The notes under the pieces were generated by a model. The model worked only from the letters and a program-made list of their open reading frames with translations. It did not search any database and was not told the origin of the DNA. From positions 1 through 64,000 of the forward strand of contig CAURNU010000006.1 of NCBI GenBank assembly GCA_963526735.1: a stretch of DNA of 64,000 nt, in the 5' to 3' direction. The DNA comes from CAMUQR01 sp963526735 (GTDB taxonomy: Bacteria > Patescibacteriota > Saccharimonadia > Saccharimonadales > Saccharimonadaceae). How positions within the stretch are numbered: position 1 is the first letter of the stretch; each line of letters starts with the position of its first letter. A program made the translations under genes and the position numbers. Positions 7,749 to 16,259 of this stretch are shown here, piece by piece.

Positions 7749-8369
7749 ATGAATCAATTGTTACCGCAAGCCTTGTCCAAGCTTGTTGATGAGCTTGGGC
7801 AATTACCAGGTGTTGGCACGCGCACAGCCGAGCGCTATGCTTATTTTTTGTTAAAAAATCACGATCGCTATAACCAGAACCTTGCGGTAGCAATTGCCGA
7901 GCTTAAAAGCTCAATTAAAGAATGCCCGAAAACTTTCGCCTTGATTAGCGAAGGTGAGGAGATTTCGCCACTCTATACTGATCCGAAGCGCAATAAACAA
8001 TTAGTAGCTTTGGTTGAAGAACCACTCGACATTATTCCAATCGAAAAAACCGGCAAATTTAACGGCACCTATCACGTATTAGGCGGAACTTTATCGCCAA
8101 TTGACGGGATTCATCCTGATGATTTACATATTGCTGAGCTGTTAGAGCGACTACGCGATGATCAGGTTGAAGAGTTAATTATTGCCACCAACGCTAGCGT
8201 CGAAGGCGAGTCGACCGCACTCTATGTCCAAAAACGCATCAAAGAAGCCGGACTAGAACTAACCGTCACCCGCTTAGCCCAAGGCTTACCAGTAGGAACT
8301 GATCTAGAATATGCCGACCAAATTACCCTCGGCTATGCACTTGACGGCCGTAAGGCGGTGTCGCTATGA
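7749..8369 (+). CDS. recR: Recombination protein RecR with degenerate zinc finger
   Basis: 206 residues, normal RecR length. The helix-hairpin-helix segment LGQLPGVGTRTAERYA is at 17-32, the Toprim domain begins near 84 (LVALVEEPLDI), and the family motif YHVLGGTLSPIDGI is present. RecR works with RecO and RecF to load RecA at gaps. The family's four-cysteine zinc finger is reduced to a single Cys59 in ECPKTFALISEGEEISPLYT, and the whole protein has only this one cysteine. It sits between ybaB (3-nt gap) and a DHH phosphoesterase (4-nt ATGA overlap), so the three are an operon. Confidence 0.95.
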   Translation: MNQLLPQALSKLVDELGQLPGVGTRTAERYAYFLLKNHDRYNQNLAVAIAELKSSIKECPKTFALISEGEEISPLYTDPKRNKQLVALVEEPLDIIPIEKTGKFNGTYHVLGGTLSPIDGIHPDDLHIAELLERLRDDQVEELIIATNASVEGESTALYVQKRIKEAGLELTVTRLAQGLPVGTDLEYADQITLGYALDGRKAVSL

Positions 8370-9394
8370 ATCCCGTGCTTGAAACGCTATTACCGCGCCA
8401 TTTTAGCGACGAGCAGATTACGCAATTTTGCCAGTTACTAGAGCAGGCTAGTAATATCGTGATTATTCAAGCCGAAAATCCCGACATTGATTCGCTCGGG
8501 AGCGCACTGGCACTTGAAGACATCGCACATCAACTCGGTAAACAATCTAGTCTGTATTGTCCGGTTCAGATTCCAAGCTATATGCGTTATTTGCCAGGTT
8601 GGGATCGAGTCAGTGATGAGTTTGATTACCACGCTGATTTAGCGATTATCGTTGACACCGCTAGTCAAATTTTATTATCAAAAGTGCTTGACGACCCGAT
8701 TCGTCAGGATTTTTTACATTCTAAACCAGTCATTATTATTGACCACCACGAGACCAAGCCCGATGTCAACTTCACGCCACGGCTTGAGCTAATTGCTCCG
8801 GCTGTGGCATCGGCTGAATTAATTTTTGATTTAATTCAACATCTCAAACTCGAGTTATCAAGCGAGCTAGCCACGGCTTTAATGGCGGCGATTTTAGGTG
8901 ATACGCTTAGTCTATCAACTCAAAACGTCACCCCGCAAACTTATTTGATTATGAGCCAATTAACCGAGGCAGGTGCGCATGTTTATAATATCGACCAAGC
9001 CCGCTTCGAATTATCCAAAAAAGCACCTGAGATTTTGCACTACAAAGGTGAGTTATTGCAACGCGTTGAATACGAAGTTGACGGTAAATTGGCACTGGTC
9101 ACGATCCCGTTTGATGAGATCAAACTCTATTCTGACAAATATAACCCGAGTGTGCTGGTACTCGACGAAATGCGCTTCGTCACTGGCGTAGAAGTCGCCA
9201 TCGCCCTCAAAACTTATCCTGACGGCAAAATCACTGGCAAAATCCGCTCCAACGCACCAATCGCCGAAACTATCGCTGGCTATTTCGGAGGTGGGGGACA
9301 TGCTCACGCCTCAGGCTTTCGGGTTTATGATGATTTTGACACAATCAAGGCGGAGTTGATTGAAGTTGTACAAAAGAGCCTCAATAATTACTAA
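8366..9394 (+). CDS. DHH-family phosphoesterase (NrnA/pAp-phosphatase-like)
   Basis: 342 residues. The DHH domain shows NPDIDSLGSALAL (manganese-binding aspartates), a VDTAS segment and the signature IIDHHETK. The C-terminal DHHA1 domain has GGGGHAHASGFR near the end. Bacterial members (NrnA) hydrolyse 2-5-nt RNA fragments, 3',5'-pAp or cyclic dinucleotides, using Mn2+. The length matches NrnA-type proteins. It overlaps recR by 4 nt and is the last gene of the ybaB-recR operon. Which small nucleotide it cleaves cannot be told from sequence. Confidence 0.9.
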   Translation: MNPVLETLLPRHFSDEQITQFCQLLEQASNIVIIQAENPDIDSLGSALALEDIAHQLGKQSSLYCPVQIPSYMRYLPGWDRVSDEFDYHADLAIIVDTASQILLSKVLDDPIRQDFLHSKPVIIIDHHETKPDVNFTPRLELIAPAVASAELIFDLIQHLKLELSSELATALMAAILGDTLSLSTQNVTPQTYLIMSQLTEAGAHVYNIDQARFELSKKAPEILHYKGELLQRVEYEVDGKLALVTIPFDEIKLYSDKYNPSVLVLDEMRFVTGVEVAIALKTYPDGKITGKIRSNAPIAETIAGYFGGGGHAHASGFRVYDDFDTIKAELIEVVQKSLNNY

Positions 9395-9623
9395 ATCATG
9401 TTAAGATTAAAAGTTGAAAACTCACTAATCACCGAAGGCAACAAACTTTTTACTGATACAACTTATCTGATAACCTCCAGCTGTCAAAATAGTGGCAACA
9501 TTTTCAGCGATACTCACGGCTCATAAAAAGTAATCCCATTTTACAATCCAGTCCTAGCGAATCTTATTTGCTTTTTAAGATGAAATTACGTATTATATGG
9601 ACAGATAACTGACCAGGAATTAA
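9395..9623 (+). promoter_or_regulatory. Intergenic region with promoter for the ABC cluster
   Basis: 229 bases without a credible ORF. Near the right end are TTGCTT (9568-9573), a 17-bp spacer and TATTAT (9591-9596), a good promoter for the following cluster. An AGGA (9615-9618) precedes the first ATG. No convincing terminator for the upstream operon was seen. Confidence 0.6.
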
Positions 9624-10472
9624 ATGATTATGAAAATTATCAATCGCAAGTATCTGGCTTTATACTTAATAATTCTTTGTGCCACCTTATTCATGGTGTT
9701 TTATAGGTATATTGATTATGCCTATAAAGCACCATCTAAATTACAGAACACCAGTCAGGATTCTGATTTATCGCCAGAAATAATTGAACAAGCAAAACAT
9801 AAGAATGTTTTGCAACATTTCCTTGATTTACGTGCTAATTTCACACTCGATTCAACGCATTCAGACTATATTGCCATCAAACTCAGAGTGATTCCTGTCA
9901 TTATTATTAGCGTAATTTTTCTGTATATAAACCTTAAAAATCACCTTATCAAATATAATATTGGTAGAAACGCTAAATACCAATTTGAGATTAATAAACT
10001 TCAGCGTAAGTTATCGTTAATTCCGGCTTTTTTCTCGGCTGTTGCAGTATTAATGTTATTTCTTATTGGACTAGCATCAACACAACCAAATCTTGGCATG
10101 CACTTTACATTTTTATATGATCATAGTGACATCATTAACTTCATCATGCGTAATAATTATGTTGTTCTTATAGTGTTCGAGATTGTAAACTTCATTGGTA
10201 TTTACGTTCTTACTAAACTAACTCTACGTTTAATAGATCGATATGGAAAACTTGACGGTATATTAATTTTTCTGATCGCTATATGGATTATCCCAATACT
10301 TCCTATATCGACAGGTATACTTTATGAAGCAAAGATGTTATTGCCTCACGCTCTATTGATCAATGGTGCTTACGTTGGTACAAGTTCATTTCAAATGATC
10401 GCTCCTATCGTTATTGCTAGTGTAATATCTTTTTGGCTAAGGAGATTAAATACTAATGAAATCGAAGTTTAG
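9624..10472 (+). CDS. Polytopic membrane protein, probable ABC permease component
   Basis: 282 residues, not assigned to a named family. It has an N-terminal span (about 9-27), an extracytoplasmic loop of about 60 residues, then about five further spans. This layout is common for ABC-2-type permease subunits in Firmicutes peptide or bacteriocin-immunity transporters. A second ATG at 9630 is possible; the AGGA site favours 9624 slightly. The region is AT-rich and uses ATA/AGA codons more than flanking genes. The next gene starts inside its 3' end (17-nt overlap), so it belongs to the five-gene cluster with the ATPase at 11110. Confidence 0.65.
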   Translation: MIMKIINRKYLALYLIILCATLFMVFYRYIDYAYKAPSKLQNTSQDSDLSPEIIEQAKHKNVLQHFLDLRANFTLDSTHSDYIAIKLRVIPVIIISVIFLYINLKNHLIKYNIGRNAKYQFEINKLQRKLSLIPAFFSAVAVLMLFLIGLASTQPNLGMHFTFLYDHSDIINFIMRNNYVVLIVFEIVNFIGIYVLTKLTLRLIDRYGKLDGILIFLIAIWIIPILPISTGILYEAKMLLPHALLINGAYVGTSSFQMIAPIVIASVISFWLRRLNTNEIEV

Positions 10473-11109
10473 AATATTCTGGATTTTACTAATTAAAATA
10501 ATATTCTTATCAGTTGCAGTTTATTCGATCCAAAATAATATTTCACATCAGGGCAGAGCAATGAATTCTGAAGAACTGACATCAATCGGACTAAATTCAT
10601 TTTATTTCATAGATTATGATTTAATGGCTAAGATTGACGTCTCAAAAATAATATTTCTGAGTGCTGTTGTGCTCACTTATTACTCGCTAACTATAACTAA
10701 ATTTAACAACTTTTACGAAGGATTAAAAGAAACTATTCGAATTAAATCAAGTAGTTTGTATGATTATATAAAGAAATCGATTAAGTTTTTTGTCGTTCCA
10801 ATTTTCATTGATATAATCGTATCAGCTATCGTCATCAGTCTAGTGGTTTTACTCATGAAAGTCGAACACGGTTTAATCCTCGTAACTATTCAACATATTA
10901 TACTAGCTAGCATATTTTATTTCATTATGCCGTTTTTAATCTTATTCATCGTCAACCGTATTGAGTTTTTCTTAGTCGGAGTTTTTACACTATCAATTTT
11001 TGCTGATTATTTTATTTATAAATTACCGTTATCTGGAATTATGGTACTGTATCTGCTAATCGTAGCAGCTGTTCATGGTATTATTTTATTTAAAGAAAGG
11101 AAAGCTTAG
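10456..11109 (+). CDS. Second membrane protein of ABC cluster
   Basis: 217 residues with an N-terminal span, a loop of about 40 residues, and four to five further hydrophobic segments. No family is recognised. It overlaps the preceding membrane-protein gene by 17 nt and is followed directly by the ATPase GTG start, so it probably forms the transporter together with those two. An AAGGAG site lies about 10 nt upstream of the ATG. Confidence 0.6.
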   Translation: MKSKFRIFWILLIKIIFLSVAVYSIQNNISHQGRAMNSEELTSIGLNSFYFIDYDLMAKIDVSKIIFLSAVVLTYYSLTITKFNNFYEGLKETIRIKSSSLYDYIKKSIKFFVVPIFIDIIVSAIVISLVVLLMKVEHGLILVTIQHIILASIFYFIMPFLILFIVNRIEFFLVGVFTLSIFADYFIYKLPLSGIMVLYLLIVAAVHGIILFKERKA

Positions 11110-11733
11110 GTGATTGAAATTCATAATGGTTTGAAAAAATATGGCGCAAAGATTGTCCTTAAAGACATTAATTATAAGTTTGAAGAAGGTAAAATGTACG
11201 GTATTACCGGTGCTAATGGCTCCGGCAAAACCCTAATCTTAAAAAGTCTCGCTGGGTATATTAAATATACTTCCGGTCAAGTTCTACAAAACGGTAAAGA
11301 AATCCGTAAAAATAACAATTACATCGAAGATGCAGGTATTGTGATCGAAAATCCAGTTTTAGTCAATGACTTTACTTTACAAGAAAACCTCGAATATTTA
11401 CGCAAAATGAGCAATCAGCCAGATTCAATTAACCTTGATTATTGGTATAAATTCTTCGGGATTGAAGAGTATAAAAATGAGAAGTTCAAAAATCTTTCCC
11501 TCGGCACCAAACAGAAGGCCGGTCTAATCCAAGCTTTTATGCATCAACCAAGCACTTATATCCTAGACGAACCGTTTAATGCACTCGATAAAGATACTGT
11601 TGCTAAAGTTCAGAAGTTCCTCATCCGACAACGCGACGCTGGTAAGCTGGTGATTTTTATTACGCACATTAATGACAATATTCTCAAAAGCTGCGATGCA
11701 GTATTAGAAATCAGAGAAGGGAAAATCGTTTAA
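11110..11733 (+). CDS. ABC transporter ATP-binding protein
   Basis: 207 residues, starting with GTG right after the stop codon of the previous gene and preceded by AAAGGAAAG. Walker A GANGSGKT is near 35-42, a degenerate signature LSLGTKQKAG is near 129-138, Walker B TYILDEPFNALD follows, and the H-loop is FITHIN. The closest style is the small ATPases of lantibiotic/bacteriocin-immunity and ABC-2-type exporters. It would power the two membrane proteins encoded upstream. The signature is LSLGT rather than LSGGQ, a known variant in this group. Confidence 0.9.
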   Translation: MIEIHNGLKKYGAKIVLKDINYKFEEGKMYGITGANGSGKTLILKSLAGYIKYTSGQVLQNGKEIRKNNNYIEDAGIVIENPVLVNDFTLQENLEYLRKMSNQPDSINLDYWYKFFGIEEYKNEKFKNLSLGTKQKAGLIQAFMHQPSTYILDEPFNALDKDTVAKVQKFLIRQRDAGKLVIFITHINDNILKSCDAVLEIREGKIV

Positions 11734-11734
11734 A

Positions 11735-12313
11735 ATGAAAGACTTACTTCGTAAGGACTGGGTAATGGTAGTGGGAATTGCAACCATCATCTTTACTACA
11801 GCTGCTATCAGAAACTCCTTTTTAATAAAATATGATAAAGATCAACAGAAAATTAGTCAAATCGTGTCCGAAATTCGAAATAACCAGCAAGAATTGTTTA
11901 AATCAAATCCAGATTTTGCCTTACCCGCTGATTCTTATTATCGTTTTTACAAAAACAAGCAAAAAGCCGACAAAATCGAGATTAAGAACTATCAGCTTAA
12001 TAGTCAATATACTAGGGCAAAATATACTCTGAAAAACAATTATGATCATGAAATTCTAATCACGCCAGAATTATCAAACGTAATTGACACTCATAACACC
12101 AACGGATCCGGCACTGAACTACTGTTCTATGACTTTAATCAAGCTTACAAAATCCTCAAACCAAGCGAAGAAATTAATCTAGAGATGATCATTTACTCAG
12201 TCGTCAGAACTAAATTAAGTAGAGATAATTTTAAAGCTTACCGCCTAATTTACAAAAATGACGAGAAGCGAACCGTGATTGGTTATATTAAGATTGGAGA
12301 AGGCAATGAATAA
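11735..12313 (+). CDS. Small membrane-anchored extracytoplasmic protein A of ABC cluster
   Basis: 192 residues. An N-terminal signal anchor (about 10-30: VMVVGIATIIFTTAAI) is followed by a soluble, charged extracytoplasmic domain. The C-terminal half has an immunoglobulin-like beta pattern and ends with a segment like RLIYKNDEKRTVIGYIKIGE. The next gene's product ends in a similar way (PIYQKYDSPTLIGIAKYE), so the two look paralogous. It starts 1 nt after the ATPase stop. Function is unknown; an accessory or immunity-like surface protein for the transporter is an inference from position. Confidence 0.6.
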   Translation: MKDLLRKDWVMVVGIATIIFTTAAIRNSFLIKYDKDQQKISQIVSEIRNNQQELFKSNPDFALPADSYYRFYKNKQKADKIEIKNYQLNSQYTRAKYTLKNNYDHEILITPELSNVIDTHNTNGSGTELLFYDFNQAYKILKPSEEINLEMIIYSVVRTKLSRDNFKAYRLIYKNDEKRTVIGYIKIGEGNE

Positions 12314-12815
12314 AAGACGAATCATTCTAATAGCAATTCTGCTGATAGCTGGCGTAGTGTTGAGTATTAAGCACTGGCAAAGCCAACAGCCCTCCAGTAA
12401 GCACCAACCACCGCGAGACGATATCGAACGTCTTTTAGATAATGGTATTCAGCTTAGTGAATTAGTGAAAAAGAAGCAATTTTTAAACGATATTAAAATT
12501 AGTAATGTCAGAATTAATGAGCAAAAGATCACTTACGCTATCAAAAATGACTCCAAAAATAGTGTTTTCCTATCTAATCAGCTCCAAATTGGTGACCACG
12601 AAACTTTCGTATTAACGAAAGATACAGTTGATAAAAAAATCGAATTAAGAGCTGGCGAGGAAAAAACTCTAGAACTTACCATAAGTAAACAAGAACTATC
12701 AAAAATTCTCGATGGTCAGATAGACGAGAATAACATCCGACTTCTCAAGCCAATTTATCAAAAATATGACAGTCCAACACTAATCGGTATCGCCAAATAC
12801 GAATCCGGCAAATAG
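12306..12815 (+). CDS. Small membrane-anchored extracytoplasmic protein B of ABC cluster
   Basis: 169 residues from the ATG at 12306, which overlaps the previous gene by 8 nt and has GGAGAAGG just upstream. An earlier in-frame start at 12279 is less likely. It has an N-terminal signal anchor (RRIILIAILLIAGVVLSI, about 4-21) and a beta-rich extracytoplasmic domain. The pattern LRAGEEKTLELTIS parallels LKPSEEINLEMIIY in the preceding protein, and the C-termini match in style, so they are probably diverged paralogues. It is the last gene of the accessory cluster. Function is unknown. Confidence 0.6.
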   Translation: MNKRRIILIAILLIAGVVLSIKHWQSQQPSSKHQPPRDDIERLLDNGIQLSELVKKKQFLNDIKISNVRINEQKITYAIKNDSKNSVFLSNQLQIGDHETFVLTKDTVDKKIELRAGEEKTLELTISKQELSKILDGQIDENNIRLLKPIYQKYDSPTLIGIAKYESGK

Positions 12816-12842
12816 GAACTGTAGCCCTCACTATAACTAGTG

Positions 12843-12851
12843 TGCTAAAAT
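12843..12851 (+). promoter_or_regulatory. Extended -10 of cysS (leaderless)
   Basis: TG-C-TAAAAT ends six nt before the cysS ATG at 12858; there is no Shine-Dalgarno site. Confidence 0.65.
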
Positions 12852-12857
12852 ATACCC

Positions 12858-14312
12858 ATGAAACTATACAACACCCTATCGCGCCAAATTAAAGAATTAC
12901 ACCCATTAAATCCACCAACCGTGAAGATTTATAGTTGTGGGCCGACGGTTTATAATTATCTGCATATTGGCAACTGGGCGGCTTATATTTATTGGGATGT
13001 GCTAGTGCGAGCGCTGATTTTAGACGGTTACAAACCAAAGCGAGTGATTAATCTGACCGATGTTGGACATTTAACTTCAGACGCTGACGAAGGTGAGGAT
13101 AAATTAGTTAAAAAAGCGCGTGAGCAGGGTTTGACCGCCTGGGATATTGCCGAGCAATACAGTCAGGCGTTTTTAGCGGGGTTTGATCAGCTCAATTTGA
13201 TACGTCCATTGCAGTTTGCCAAGGCGACCGATTTTATCAACGAACAACTAGAGTTAGTGCGTCGGCTGAAGCAAGCTGGTCTGACTTATCAGATTAATGA
13301 TGGGATTTATTTAGACACTAGTTTAGTTAAAGATTACGGACATTTAGCACAGCTCAACTTGAACGCCCTACAAGCCGGAGCGCGCGTTGAGCTAAATCTT
13401 CAAAAACGACAGATTACCGACTTCGCCCTGTGGAAATTTTCACCAATCGGCGAGACCAAACGTGATATGGAATGGCCAACGCCAGTGGATTTATTAGATA
13501 ATCCTGAGGCGGGCGAGGTGATGGGATTTCCAGGCTGGCATTTGGAATGTAGCGCGATTATTTTGAATACTCTAGGTGAACAAATCGATATTCACACCGG
13601 CGGAATCGATCATATTCCAGTTCATCACACCAACGAAATTGCCCAGACTGAATCGGTCACCGGCAAGCCAATGGCGACTTTTTGGATTCATAACAATCAT
13701 CTCAAATCTGATGGCACAAAAATCTCCAAGAGCCTCGGCAATGGTTATACGCTAGATGACCTCAAGGAGCGTGGCTTCACGGCGATGGATCTAAAAATGC
13801 TAATTCTGCAGGGGCATTATCAAAAAGAGGGTAATTTCTCGTTCGAGGCGCTCGAATCCGCCAAAAACCGCTTAGCTAGCTGGCGCGAGGTGGCATCGTT
13901 TCGCCATCAGATCTATGATGATATCGCCCAAGATCACGACAAAACTATCAATTTCCTAGCGGTCAAGCGTCATATCCTAGAACTCGCCAATGATAACCTT
14001 AACACTCCGCAAATCATGGCAACCATTGACGAAGCTTGGCAGAGTTTACGTTCACCGACGACTGATTTTCGTAATATTCATCGTCAGTCACTGGTCGATT
14101 TTATTCAACAAATTGATGATTTATTAGGCTTTGATTTAATTACTAGCACGCCTGATATTGATGAGAGCTTAAAGCGTTTAATTATTGAGCGCAAATTTGC
14201 TAAAGACAATCGTGATTTCGAGCGAGCCGACGCAATTCGCGCCGAACTACTTGAGCAGGGAATTGAGATTTTAGATACTAAAAACCAGCCACTGTGGCGT
14301 CGTATTAAGTAA
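12858..14312 (+). CDS. cysS: Cysteinyl-tRNA synthetase
   Basis: 484 residues, class I synthetase that charges tRNA-Cys. The HIGH motif is HIGN near 36-39 after CGPTVYNYL, and the KMSKS motif is KISKS. The catalytic zinc site is intact: the cysteine of CGPTVY, the cysteine in WHLECSA, and the His/Glu of HHTNE. This matters because several other enzymes in this window have lost structural metal sites. The C-terminal anticodon-binding region is complete. It has its own leaderless promoter and ends 1 nt before the end of the convergent AI-2E gene. Confidence 0.97.
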   Translation: MKLYNTLSRQIKELHPLNPPTVKIYSCGPTVYNYLHIGNWAAYIYWDVLVRALILDGYKPKRVINLTDVGHLTSDADEGEDKLVKKAREQGLTAWDIAEQYSQAFLAGFDQLNLIRPLQFAKATDFINEQLELVRRLKQAGLTYQINDGIYLDTSLVKDYGHLAQLNLNALQAGARVELNLQKRQITDFALWKFSPIGETKRDMEWPTPVDLLDNPEAGEVMGFPGWHLECSAIILNTLGEQIDIHTGGIDHIPVHHTNEIAQTESVTGKPMATFWIHNNHLKSDGTKISKSLGNGYTLDDLKERGFTAMDLKMLILQGHYQKEGNFSFEALESAKNRLASWREVASFRHQIYDDIAQDHDKTINFLAVKRHILELANDNLNTPQIMATIDEAWQSLRSPTTDFRNIHRQSLVDFIQQIDDLLGFDLITSTPDIDESLKRLIIERKFAKDNRDFERADAIRAELLEQGIEILDTKNQPLWRRIK

Positions 14313-14313
14313 T

Positions 14314-15381
14314 TTAAACTTTTGCTAAATCGACATTTTCTTCAATCAGAATCTTAATACAAGCGGCTAGCGGAATCGAGATAATCGCACCCAAGATGCC
14401 AAACAGATAAATCCCCACTGTCACCGCAATTAGCACCAACAAACTACTGAGATTAAGCGCTCGCGATTGAATATACGGAGCAATGATATTATTTTCAATC
14501 TGTTGATAAATCACGAAGTAAATCATAAAAGTCAAACCAGCAGTTGGATTCGAAAAAGTAATCAATAACGCACCCAAAATACCGCCAATCGTCGTCCCAA
14601 CCAGCGGAATCAGACCCATTAAGCTGACCAGCAAACCAACCGGCAGAATTAAGTTAGTTGGCGTATCAAAAATCAGACTTAAAATAAACACTACAACACC
14701 AGCACAAATACCATTAATTGTCACCTGAATTAGCTGTCCACCGACAAAACCAGTAATCGTGCCAGCCATTTTTTCGGCGATGATTTTGTGGCGTTCCATG
14801 ATTTTTCGGTCGCTATACAACCTCCAGAACGACTGCATAATCGTTGGCGCATCTAATAGCATTAACACCGTCAAAGTTAACACAATCACGCCCGAGAAAA
14901 CGAATCCGACGATTGAGTTTACACCGTTAAACATAATCGAGCCAGCCTGTGCTGTCCATTTCTGTTTGTTGGTTTCGATAAACTTGACCGCCTCATCAAC
15001 TGATGGAGTGAGGTTGAGTTTTTGGATGGTTTCGTTATCACGCAATGCCTGCACCGAGTGTGCAATGGTTGCTGGGGCAGTTTCGGCGAAGCTTTTGACC
15101 TGACTGATTAACGACGGTGCGACTAAAAATCCAAATCCCACAAAAGTCAACAAAATCCCAATAAATACCACTGCCGTTGCGAATGGGCGATTGTTTTTGA
15201 AGACTTTTTTTGACAGAGAGGATACGAGTGGATTAAGCGATACTGCCAAAAAAGCCGCCACCGCGATCATCAGCAGAGCCTTTCGCGCCCAATAAATCAT
15301 CACTAAGCTACCGATAATCGCTAGCAAAATCAACCAAAATCGCGCAATGGTGGCATTATCGACTTGAATTCGAGTGTTCAT
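14314..15381 (-). CDS. AI-2E family (PerM-like) membrane transporter
   Basis: 355 residues with about eight membrane spans in the typical AI-2E/PerM arrangement: two N-terminal spans, a third near 65-90, a soluble loop (about 95-140), then the C-terminal bundle with GLIPLVGTTIGGILGALL and a glycine-rich final span pair. Members export autoinducer-2 or exchange ions, and substrate cannot be read from sequence. On the minus strand a TATAAT is followed by a leader with GGGAG just before the ATG, so this gene has a normal leader. It converges with cysS. Confidence 0.85.
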   Translation of the reverse strand: MNTRIQVDNATIARFWLILLAIIGSLVMIYWARKALLMIAVAAFLAVSLNPLVSSLSKKVFKNNRPFATAVVFIGILLTFVGFGFLVAPSLISQVKSFAETAPATIAHSVQALRDNETIQKLNLTPSVDEAVKFIETNKQKWTAQAGSIMFNGVNSIVGFVFSGVIVLTLTVLMLLDAPTIMQSFWRLYSDRKIMERHKIIAEKMAGTITGFVGGQLIQVTINGICAGVVVFILSLIFDTPTNLILPVGLLVSLMGLIPLVGTTIGGILGALLITFSNPTAGLTFMIYFVIYQQIENNIIAPYIQSRALNLSSLLVLIAVTVGIYLFGILGAIISIPLAACIKILIEENVDLAKV

Positions 15382-15445
15382 TTTTTCTCCCGTTGTTTAT
15401 CAACTATTATACTAAAAACATTATAACAAATAATCGATAATATGT

Positions 15446-15451
15446 TAAAAT
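15446..15451 (+). promoter_or_regulatory. -10 TAAAAT before the 36-residue membrane peptide
   Basis: TGT-TAAAAT extended -10, 24 nt upstream of the ATG at 15476. It would drive both the small peptide gene and the following 201-residue protein. Confidence 0.5.
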
Positions 15452-15475
15452 ATAACCATAATAATTATTGTTTTT

Positions 15476-15586
15476 ATGAAAAAAGTTCCAAAAGTCAGCA
15501 TCGAATTTAGCATTATGACCGTGTTGATCACGATTATCATCTGTTTAATTGTCAGTTTATTTTTTGTGACTTTATATCAGGTTTAA
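15476..15586 (+). CDS. Small single-span membrane peptide (36 aa)
   Basis: A 36-codon ORF. The peptide starts MKKVPKVSIEFSIM and continues as a strongly hydrophobic helix rich in Thr/Leu/Ile to the end (stop TAA). The stop is 2 nt before the ATG of the next gene, and both lie behind the same -10, so an operon with translational coupling is likely. A basic N-terminus before one span predicts N-in topology. No family is recognised. It could be a leader peptide, but the tight coupling and clean membrane helix favour a real small protein. Confidence 0.5.
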   Translation: MKKVPKVSIEFSIMTVLITIIICLIVSLFFVTLYQV

Positions 15587-15588
15587 AT

Positions 15589-16194
15589 ATGAGTAAAAAC
15601 ATCAAACAAATCACCGCCATTCTTATCGTCAATATCATCGCGCTATCAGGTGCTTTGATTTTTATCACCGTTAAAAAACTTCAACCCAAACCAAAAGTTG
15701 AAACTGCCCAAAAGATCGAAACGCCTCAGATCAACAAACCCGAATCCAACTACAAAATCGGCCAGTGGAAAATCATTGGCCAGCTCAATAACCAAGATTT
15801 ATCATATGATTTCAAAAACGGATTAGGTGGTGAACTCGGCGTCGGTGCCAAAGGTCAATTACTCGACGGAGAATCAATTTGGGTTTATTCCAACAAATTA
15901 CGCCAATTACTAACCACTGTTAATAATAAAGAGCGCAAATACGCCGAAAACAACGAGCATACCCTCGGGTATGTAGCAATTATCAACCGCGTCAGTAAAA
16001 ACCGTATTGACAATCCAACTCTTTGGAAGGCTTTTCCAATTACTATCGGCGATTATCGTTTTAATATTGTCAAACCCCTGCGGGTTGATTTATTAAAAGA
16101 CCCTAAGGCAACTAAGCTTTACGACGACTCGCGCAAAGAAGTTGACGCTTTTTTCAAATCGCTTGAAGCTGACAAAACCGCCAAAAAAGATTAG
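15589..16194 (+). CDS. Hypothetical exported protein with N-terminal anchor
   Basis: 201 residues. The N-terminal membrane anchor spans about residues 8-27 (TAILIVNIIALSGALIFITV). A Lys/Pro-rich linker (30-52) precedes a soluble domain of about 150 residues with no cysteines and a beta-then-helix pattern. The topology predicts the domain outside the membrane. No family is recognised. It is coupled to the upstream 36-residue membrane peptide, and the pair may act together in the envelope. Confidence 0.6.
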   Translation: MSKNIKQITAILIVNIIALSGALIFITVKKLQPKPKVETAQKIETPQINKPESNYKIGQWKIIGQLNNQDLSYDFKNGLGGELGVGAKGQLLDGESIWVYSNKLRQLLTTVNNKERKYAENNEHTLGYVAIINRVSKNRIDNPTLWKAFPITIGDYRFNIVKPLRVDLLKDPKATKLYDDSRKEVDAFFKSLEADKTAKKD

Positions 16195-16206
16195 CTAGTT
16201 GATTAT

Positions 16207-16241
16207 AAAAAGTGCCTGTGATTTTAGAGCAAGCGCTTTTT
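16207..16241. terminator. Bidirectional terminator between convergent genes
   Basis: Stem AAAAAGTGC / GCGCTTTTT (9 bp with one G-T pair), with A-rich and T-rich outer arms. It can end transcription of the 15589 gene on the plus strand and of tgt on the minus strand. Confidence 0.6.
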
Positions 16242-16259
16242 GAACAAATTAATTGTTGA

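Noticed and set aside
9480..9540. Possible terminator after the DHH gene
   Set aside because: Only weak imperfect pairings and no T-tract were found.
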